This document shows, piece by piece, positions 32,444 through 37,172 of a stretch of 37,172 bases of DNA. Each line of letters starts with the position of its first letter. The first letter of the stretch is position 1. The DNA is taken from positions 1 through 37,172 of the forward strand of contig DAOPKN010000022.1 of the NCBI GenBank assembly GCA_035391225.1, read 5' to 3'. Below the pieces are notes generated by a model that was given only the letters and a program-made list of their open reading frames with translations, was not told where the DNA came from and did no database searches. The DNA is from DAOPKN01 sp035391225 (GTDB lineage Bacteria > Thermotogota > Thermotogae > MWEM01). A program made the position numbers and the translations under genes.

Positions 32444-33064
32444 ATGAAACGAAGCTTGCATTTCCTGTTATTCGAAGTTCGAAAAGGTTCCCTGCTCTGG
32501 CCCATACCCTTCCTGCTTTTTGTTGGCCTGTCTTTTACCGGCCTGGAAACATCGAAAGAGCCCTTCTTTTACACGCTGATCTTTTCTATGGCGGTTTTCG
32601 GGGGTTGCATCCTCATCGGGGAGAAAACGGATGTGAAAATGCACGGCTACCGCATCTACCGAGAGCTGGGGGCCACTTTCGGGGAAATCGTGCGCGCCAA
32701 GTACCTGTTCGCGTTACTGGTCGTCGGGATGGTTCTCGGGGTGGAGCTCTTGATTCCCTTGCTTTCCGGCAACCCCCCCATTCCTTACGCGTGGTACGTT
32801 CGTTTCCTGCTGATGGCCGCCAGTGCCAATCTTTTGGCAATCGCCCTGAGCTTCTCGCTGTTGTATTTCTTTGGCCCAAGGGGCAGCAGCGCCTGGCAAA
32901 CCTTGTTGTACGTGGCTTTGATTTTCTTCCCCATCTTGCTGTCCCCGGAGGAAGTGGGCAGTTTCCCCATGGAAAACGTCTTTTTTTGGAGCTTGTTCCT
33001 CTTCTCGTTTTCGGGAATTTTCGCCACGCGCTTGTTGCGCTCCCACCAACAGAAATTCCGGTAA
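32444..33064 (+). CDS. ABC exporter membrane subunit 2 (ABC-2 type)
   Basis: A 206-aa membrane protein with six predicted helices. The layout (EVRKGSLLWPIPFLLF, GCILIGEKTDVKMHGYRIYR, FGEIVRAKYLFALLVVGMVL) matches the small ABC-2 permeases of the ABC2_membrane_5 type found in YtrA-like operons. RBS AAAGGAGGA before ATG 32444. It is the last gene before a promoter-terminator pair at 33098-33166. Confidence 0.75.
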   Translation: MKRSLHFLLFEVRKGSLLWPIPFLLFVGLSFTGLETSKEPFFYTLIFSMAVFGGCILIGEKTDVKMHGYRIYRELGATFGEIVRAKYLFALLVVGMVLGVELLIPLLSGNPPIPYAWYVRFLLMAASANLLAIALSFSLLYFFGPRGSSAWQTLLYVALIFFPILLSPEEVGSFPMENVFFWSLFLFSFSGIFATRLLRSHQQKFR

Positions 33065-33097
33065 TGTGCTGCACCCTGCGAAACAAGGAGCTGGGGG

Positions 33098-33126
33098 TTG
33101 ACAACCCCGCGATCGTGTGGTATTAT
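33098..33126 (+). promoter_or_regulatory. Consensus promoter directly upstream of a terminator
   Basis: TTGACA (33098-33103), 17 bases, TATTAT (33121-33126). This is a near-consensus housekeeping promoter, but the expected start (about 33133) is only two or three bases before a strong terminator hairpin. No gene with a ribosome site follows closely. Confidence 0.6.
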
Positions 33127-33134
33127 GAGAAATG

Positions 33135-33166
33135 AAAGCCCATTCGAAAGAGGGGCTTTTTTTTTT
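33135..33166 (+). terminator. Intrinsic terminator after the GntR/ABC operon
   Basis: AAAGCCC (33135-33141) pairs with GGGCTTT (33153-33159) and is followed by a run of ten T (33157-33166). It would end the GntR/ABC transcript and also any RNA begun at 33133. The next 150 bases up to the HAD promoter are T- and C-rich with no feature I can support. Confidence 0.85.
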
Positions 33167-33314
33167 GCCGATTTTGTCTCCTTCTTCGAGATTCTTCCTT
33201 TTGCTTCATGAACATCTTCCAAATCGAGAGCTTTCGGGCGCTGGTTTTTCCTTCACGTTGGAAAAAGCCCCATATCCGCCCGATTTGCGGTTCTGGATTT
33301 TTGTCCCAAAAAAG

Positions 33315-33320
33315 TATAAT
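33315..33320 (+). promoter_or_regulatory. -10 promoter of the HAD/sugar ABC operon
   Basis: TATAAT at 33315-33320 with only a weak -35. A second overlapping ATTATGATAT stretch follows. Expected start near 33327; ribosome site GGGAAGGA at 33338-33345. Confidence 0.45.
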
Positions 33321-33352
33321 ATTATGATATTTCAAACGGGAAGGACGTTGCC

Positions 33353-33958
33353 ATGCACAGCCAGGAACCCAAGCTTTTCATTTTCGACGTGGGGCAGGTG
33401 GTGTACACCCGCACCGCAGTTGTACCCCGAATGGCGGAAGAACTGGGGTTAGATCACCACCAGTTCCTTCATTTTGCACGCCCATCGGGCTTGTTCGAAC
33501 TCCAAATTGGCCGAATGGGCGAAGACCAATTCTGGCAAAATTTTCAGCACCATTCCGGGGTTGCCGTGGGAAGCACCACGTGGGGACGTTTCTTCCAGCC
33601 CCAACCCTTGGAGGGCACGTTGCACATCATCGAGCAGCTCAAGAAAAAGTTCCGGGTTGTGGCAGGAACCAACACCATCGAGGCCCATTTCCAAGTGCAC
33701 ATGGCCAATGGGCACTACGACCCATTCGACAAGGTGTACGCTTCCCACCAGTTGGGTTTGCTCAAACCCGATCCGGCGTTTTACCTCTACATCCTGGAAA
33801 GGGAACACACACCCCCTTCGCAAGCCATCTTCATCGACGACAACGCGGATAACGTGCGAAGCGCGCGGGAAATCGGCATACACGCCATTTTGTTCGAAGA
33901 CCCCTCTTCGCTGAGGGAAAAATTAGCCCCATATTACCCATCCATTGGAAAGGAGTGA
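33353..33958 (+). CDS. HAD-superfamily phosphatase, YihX-like
   Basis: A 201-aa HAD-IA hydrolase. Motif I is FIFDVGQVV with nucleophile D12; the usual D+2 aspartate is replaced by Gly, as in YihX-type sugar-phosphate phosphatases (FDxGNV). Motif II is VAGTNT, motif III has K in GLLKPDPAFY and motif IV is IFIDDNADNV. It probably removes phosphate from a sugar phosphate in the cytoplasm. It starts the operon for a carbohydrate importer, and its stop is six bases before the binding-protein start, so it may process the imported sugar or its phosphorylated form. Confidence 0.82.
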   Translation: MHSQEPKLFIFDVGQVVYTRTAVVPRMAEELGLDHHQFLHFARPSGLFELQIGRMGEDQFWQNFQHHSGVAVGSTTWGRFFQPQPLEGTLHIIEQLKKKFRVVAGTNTIEAHFQVHMANGHYDPFDKVYASHQLGLLKPDPAFYLYILEREHTPPSQAIFIDDNADNVRSAREIGIHAILFEDPSSLREKLAPYYPSIGKE

Positions 33959-33964
33959 AGCAAC

Positions 33965-35311
33965 GTGAAGACAAGAAAGGCTGTTGTGCTTTTGCTTGTT
34001 CTGCTGTTCAGTGTCTCCCTGTTGATGGGAGCGAAGATGACCATTACCTGGTGGATCAACCCCTGGAGAATTGCCCCCCCGGGCTTCCCCTCCGACCAGG
34101 CCCCGACCTCGGAAGACTTCCCCAAGTGGGCCTCCGAGGAATTCATGAAACTCCACCCCGACGTGAACGTGGAGTACGTGGTGGTAGGAAACCAGGAATA
34201 CGCGCAGAAAATGGCGGCTTCCATCGCCACCCGCACCCAACCCGACCTGTTCAAGGGCCCGGTTTGGGACAGCCGATGGGCCAAGAATGGCTTTTTGGAA
34301 CCCATCGACCCCTACTTGACCGAGGAAGAACTGGAGGATTTCTACGAAAAGATCCTGGACGAAGGCCTGATCGACGGCAAGCGCTACATCTGGCCCTGGA
34401 ACTTCGGAACCAACGGCATGGGAACCTCGATGCTGCTCTACACCCCCGACTTCGAGAAGGCCGGCGTGGACTGGCAGAAAATCGTCGACGAGGGCTGGAC
34501 CATGGAAGAATTCGTGGACATCGCCCAGAAACTCACCTGGGACACCGATGGCGACGGGGAAAACGACCACTTTGCCATCAGCTTCGGTGCCAAAGACACC
34601 CACAACATCCTCAACTTCCTGTACGCCTTCGGCGGCCAGCTCACCAACGCCGATGAAACGCAAGTCACGTTCAACACCCCCGAAGCGGTTGCGGGCCTGC
34701 AATACGTGCTGGACCTGGTAAACAAGTACGGCGTAGCCCCCAAGGGCGTGGAAGCGCTCGGCGTGTACGACGTGATTGGAAACTTCCATGCGCACAACAC
34801 CAGCATCGGTTTTGGTGGTCCCTACGAGATCGGGCGTATCACCCGCTACCTCAAGGAAGGTCGCATCTCCGAGCAGTTCTACCCCGTAATCGCCCCCTTC
34901 CCCCACGTGGACGGCAAGGATCCGGTTGCTTACACCTCCGGAAGCGGGTTCGTGATCTTCAAGCAGCAAGACCAGGCCAAGCGGGACATGGTGTTTGAAT
35001 TCGTGAAGTTCCTCACCAGCTTCGACAACCTGGCATTGCTGGAGACCCTCAACTACCTCACCGCCAGCAAGGCAGTGAACGCCACGCTGTACCAAAACGA
35101 TCCCTACATGAACGAGCAAGTCGCCACCTTCGGCCGCATCATGGGAGAATACGGCATGCCGTTCTTCGGCTCCCAGGAATTCCCCTGGAGCCAGATGGAC
35201 AAGTTCTTCATCAGTGCACTCGAGGCAACCTTCGCGGGTTCCAAGACCCCCCAGCAAGCGCTGGATGGTTTCGTGGTCGAAGGCAACCGCGTGTTGAAAC
35301 AAATGCAGTAA
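33965..35311 (+). CDS. Sugar ABC transporter solute-binding protein, family 1
   Basis: A 448-aa secreted protein with a signal peptide (1-22: MKTRKAVVLLLVLLFSVSLL then MGA), no lipobox. SBP family 1 features: TITWWINPW start, FMKLHPDVNVEYVVVGNQEY, ATRTQPDLFKGPVWD, FGTNGMGTSMLLYTPDFEKA and the Trp/Pro-rich end. A loop at 193-201 (D-T-D-G-D-G-E-N-D) matches an EF-hand-like Ca2+ site. It should bind a mono- or oligosaccharide and deliver it to the MalF/MalG-like permeases. GTG 33965 with GGAAAGGAGTG upstream. The ligand is unknown. Confidence 0.92.
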   Translation: MKTRKAVVLLLVLLFSVSLLMGAKMTITWWINPWRIAPPGFPSDQAPTSEDFPKWASEEFMKLHPDVNVEYVVVGNQEYAQKMAASIATRTQPDLFKGPVWDSRWAKNGFLEPIDPYLTEEELEDFYEKILDEGLIDGKRYIWPWNFGTNGMGTSMLLYTPDFEKAGVDWQKIVDEGWTMEEFVDIAQKLTWDTDGDGENDHFAISFGAKDTHNILNFLYAFGGQLTNADETQVTFNTPEAVAGLQYVLDLVNKYGVAPKGVEALGVYDVIGNFHAHNTSIGFGGPYEIGRITRYLKEGRISEQFYPVIAPFPHVDGKDPVAYTSGSGFVIFKQQDQAKRDMVFEFVKFLTSFDNLALLETLNYLTASKAVNATLYQNDPYMNEQVATFGRIMGEYGMPFFGSQEFPWSQMDKFFISALEATFAGSKTPQQALDGFVVEGNRVLKQMQ

Positions 35312-35326
35312 GTTTCTTTCCCTTTT

Positions 35327-35359
35327 CCGCCGCTTCCCCTTCTGGTAGGGGGGCGGCGG
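35327..35359 (+). terminator. GC-rich hairpin between binding-protein and permease genes
   Basis: CCGCCGC-TT-CCCC pairs with GGGG-G-GCGGCGG around TTCTGGTA; only a weak ATTTTAC follows. More likely an mRNA-stabilising or attenuating stem that keeps binding-protein mRNA high than a full terminator. Confidence 0.6.
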
Positions 35360-35378
35360 ATTTTACTTCGAATCCAGG

Positions 35379-36269
35379 ATGGTGATGGCCGTGACGGTCT
35401 GGAAAAGGATGTGGAAACAACGGGCGGGTTACTACTTCGTGCTGCCCCACTTCGCCTTCTACCTGATGTTCTTCCTGATCCCCGTGGGTTGGGGGGTGTA
35501 CCTGAGCTTCTTCAAGTACGACGTGTTCACCCAGCGCTTCATCGGTTTCGACAACTTCGTCAACCTCTTCACCGATTGGCTCTTCCTCAAGGCCCTGGGA
35601 AACACCTTCCTATACACGTTCGGGGTCGTTCCGCTCTGGCTGGGCAAGGCGCTGCTGGTCACCGTGCTGCTCTACCCTTTCCGCAATTCCATCAAGACCT
35701 TCTACAAGGCGCTGTTTTACTTGCCCCACGTCACCTCGTCGGTCATCATCTCCATGATCTGGTTGTGGGTGTTCAACCCCACCTACGGGCTGCTGAACTA
35801 CTTCATGCGCTCGGTGGGGCTCGAGAAGATCGCCTGGCTGGGGAACAAGTTTTTCGCAATGCCCTCGCTGATCTTCATGCAGTTCATCATGGGCGGAGGG
35901 TCCACCATCGTGCTGCTCTCCGCGGCCATGGCATCCATCCCTGAATACTACTTCGAGGCTGCGAAGCTGGAAGGCGCTTCCTCGTGGAAAGTGTTCACCC
36001 GCATCACCGTCCCCCTATTGAAACCCACTATCTTGTATGCGATGATCATGGGAACCATCGCCAACTTCCAGACCTTTTCCAACATCTACATCATGACGCA
36101 GGGTGGACCGGAGTTCTCCACCATCACCATCGGCTACCTGGTGTACACAACCGCTTTCCGGGATTACAACCTGGGGTTAGCTTCCGCGATGTCCATGGTG
36201 ATGTTTGGCATCTTGGCCGTGTTTGGATTCATCCAGTTCAAGTGGCTTGGATCCAACGTGGAGTATTAA
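35379..36269 (+). CDS. Sugar ABC permease, MalF/UgpA type
   Basis: A 296-aa inner-membrane permease with six helices. The start region GYYFVLPHFAFYLMFFLIPV, the docking EAA loop YYFEAAKLEGASSWKVFTRI and IYIMTQGGPEFSTITIGYLV are typical of the first permease of carbohydrate importers. It pairs with the MalG-like subunit encoded next. ATG 35379 and ATG 35385 are both possible; neither has a strong ribosome site, which is unusual here. Confidence 0.93.
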   Translation: MVMAVTVWKRMWKQRAGYYFVLPHFAFYLMFFLIPVGWGVYLSFFKYDVFTQRFIGFDNFVNLFTDWLFLKALGNTFLYTFGVVPLWLGKALLVTVLLYPFRNSIKTFYKALFYLPHVTSSVIISMIWLWVFNPTYGLLNYFMRSVGLEKIAWLGNKFFAMPSLIFMQFIMGGGSTIVLLSAAMASIPEYYFEAAKLEGASSWKVFTRITVPLLKPTILYAMIMGTIANFQTFSNIYIMTQGGPEFSTITIGYLVYTTAFRDYNLGLASAMSMVMFGILAVFGFIQFKWLGSNVEY

Positions 36270-36281
36270 GGGGGGTTGGGC

Positions 36282-37112
36282 ATGGACTGGAAAACCAAGC
36301 TCCTCATTCGGCGCATCATTTCGCTTGTGATCCTTTCGATCTTCGGGCTTTTGGCCTTTATCCCGCTGTACTGGATGGTCATCACCGCGATCAAGCCGGC
36401 GACGCTCACGCTGCAATTCCCGCCGGAACTTTTCCCGAGGAACCCCACGCTCCAAAACTTCAAGGACGTGTTCCAACGTCCCATGCTCTTCCGCTGGACG
36501 TTCAACAGCCTTTTCGTGGCCGGGGCGGTGACCACGCTGCAACTGCTGTTGTGTTCCATGGCGGGGTACTCGCTTGCCAAGAAGAAGTTCCCCCTGGGGA
36601 AGCTGCTTTTCTCGATTTACATTGCCTCGATGATGATTCCGAGGCAAGTGACGCTGGTTCCGCTGTACATCCTGGTTTCGAAGTTCAGCATGATCGACAC
36701 CTACTGGGGGCTCATCCTCCCGGGTGTGGCCGCGCCGTTCGGGGTATTCCTGATGCGCCAGTTCATGGTGTCCATCCCCTCGGAAATCATCGAAGCCTCG
36801 CGCATCGATGGCGCCTCGGAATGGGGGACCTACTTCCGCATCATCCTCCCCATCTCCAAGCCGGCGCTGGCAGTGCTGGGCATTTTCACCTTCGTGGGAG
36901 AATGGAACAACTTCCTGTGGCCTCTCATCGTAACCAACACCTCCAAGATGAAAACGCTACAAGCCGGGCTAGCATTGTTGCAAGAAGAAGTCCCGATGCA
37001 ACATGCGTTCCTGATGGCCGGTGCCACCTACGCCGCTATCCCCATGATCATCATCTTCTTCGCCTTCTCCCGCTACTTCCTCAAAGGCGTCACGGTGGGC
37101 GCAATCAAGTAG
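36282..37112 (+). CDS. Sugar ABC permease, MalG/UgpE type
   Basis: A 276-aa inner-membrane permease. RIISLVILSIFGLLAFIPLY, WMVITAIKP, the EAA-like loop EIIEASRIDGASEWGTYFRI and FTFVGEWNNFLWPLIVTN are characteristic of the second permease of sugar ABC importers, and FLKGVTVGAIK is the usual family ending. ATG 36282 is chosen because AAGGGGGG lies seven bases upstream. No sugar-ABC ATPase gene follows in the window; such importers often share one MsmK-type ATPase encoded elsewhere. Confidence 0.94.
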   Translation: MDWKTKLLIRRIISLVILSIFGLLAFIPLYWMVITAIKPATLTLQFPPELFPRNPTLQNFKDVFQRPMLFRWTFNSLFVAGAVTTLQLLLCSMAGYSLAKKKFPLGKLLFSIYIASMMIPRQVTLVPLYILVSKFSMIDTYWGLILPGVAAPFGVFLMRQFMVSIPSEIIEASRIDGASEWGTYFRIILPISKPALAVLGIFTFVGEWNNFLWPLIVTNTSKMKTLQAGLALLQEEVPMQHAFLMAGATYAAIPMIIIFFAFSRYFLKGVTVGAIK

Positions 37113-37134
37113 GGGCAGGCCAAAGTGCCTGCCC
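37113..37134 (+). terminator. Hairpin after the sugar permease gene
   Basis: A perfect 8-bp stem GGGCAGGC / GCCTGCCC with a six-base loop, followed by ATCTTTG. The T-tract is poor, so it is a weak or factor-aided terminator, placed directly after the stop codon. Confidence 0.6.
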
Positions 37135-37145
37135 ATCTTTGCCCC

Positions 37146-37172
37146 CTGGGACCGCCGCAGCCCACTGCGGCT
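37146..37172. repeat. Third copy of the 101-bp hairpin repeat, cut by the window edge
   Basis: Begins CTGGGACCGCCGCAG and runs to the window end at CTGCGGCT. It matches the first 25 bases of the units at 30247 and 30348, so the repeat is dispersed in the genome and not limited to one locus. Confidence 0.85.

Noticed and set aside
33132..33452. 106-codon frame after the promoter at 33098
   Set aside because: It starts at or before the predicted transcription start, spans the terminator, has no ribosome site and overlaps the HAD gene.

Overview
This is bacterial DNA, about 37 kb and moderately GC-rich. Most genes have a strong AGGAGG-type ribosome site, GTG and TTG starts are common, and many promoters carry an extended -10 box (TGGTATAAT). 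The gene content (a GlmL/MutL-type chaperone, a DUF362 ferredoxin-like protein, DUF401 and DUF3795 proteins, a PocR-domain sensor kinase, several ABC importers, diaminopimelate metabolism) suggests an anaerobic, fermentative, chemotactic bacterium that makes murein. Deep-branching anaerobic groups such as Thermotogota, Synergistota or Caldisericota would fit, but I cannot fix the phylum from sequence alone.

Left end (1-2950): the 3' end of a MazG-like pyrophosphohydrolase gene is followed by an accessory island. The island lies between two 170-bp direct repeats (117-286 and 2782-2950). Each repeat holds the end of mazG, the following promoter and the first codons of the downstream sensor-kinase gene. 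Between them are the 3' tail of a type III Mod methyltransferase gene, an intact AAA ATPase plus DUF4276 (TOPRIM-like) pair resembling OLD/PARIS-type defence modules, and a broken 3' tail of a type III Res gene. This is the most unusual region of the window.

Backbone, 2908-19176: a 1228-aa hybrid sensor kinase and a conserved HExxH/CxxC protein of unknown role; on the other strand an L-Ala-D/L-Glu-type dipeptide epimerase followed by a Ca2+-type P-ATPase; diaminopimelate decarboxylase coupled to a DUF362/ferredoxin protein; two small uncharacterised genes; a DUF401 permease divergent from a MATE exporter; and a dCache chemoreceptor.

19339-25296 is a tight, translationally coupled operon: RlmD-type 23S rRNA methyltransferase, SmpB, YqeY, GlmL, YhaM-type exonuclease and an Eis-like acetyltransferase. 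Its theme is RNA and ribosome maintenance, with GlmL as the odd member.

25299-30073 (minus strand) encodes an oligopeptide/nickel-type ABC importer (binding protein and two permeases, no ATPase genes) and an MFS transporter. 30247-30449 holds two 101-bp hairpin-rich repeats, and a third copy starts at the right edge. The second copy supplies the -35 box of a YtrA-like GntR/ABC operon (30495-33064), which has a palindromic operator over its start site. The right end (33353-37112) is a carbohydrate ABC importer operon led by a HAD phosphatase. No rRNA, tRNA, CRISPR array or transposase gene was seen.
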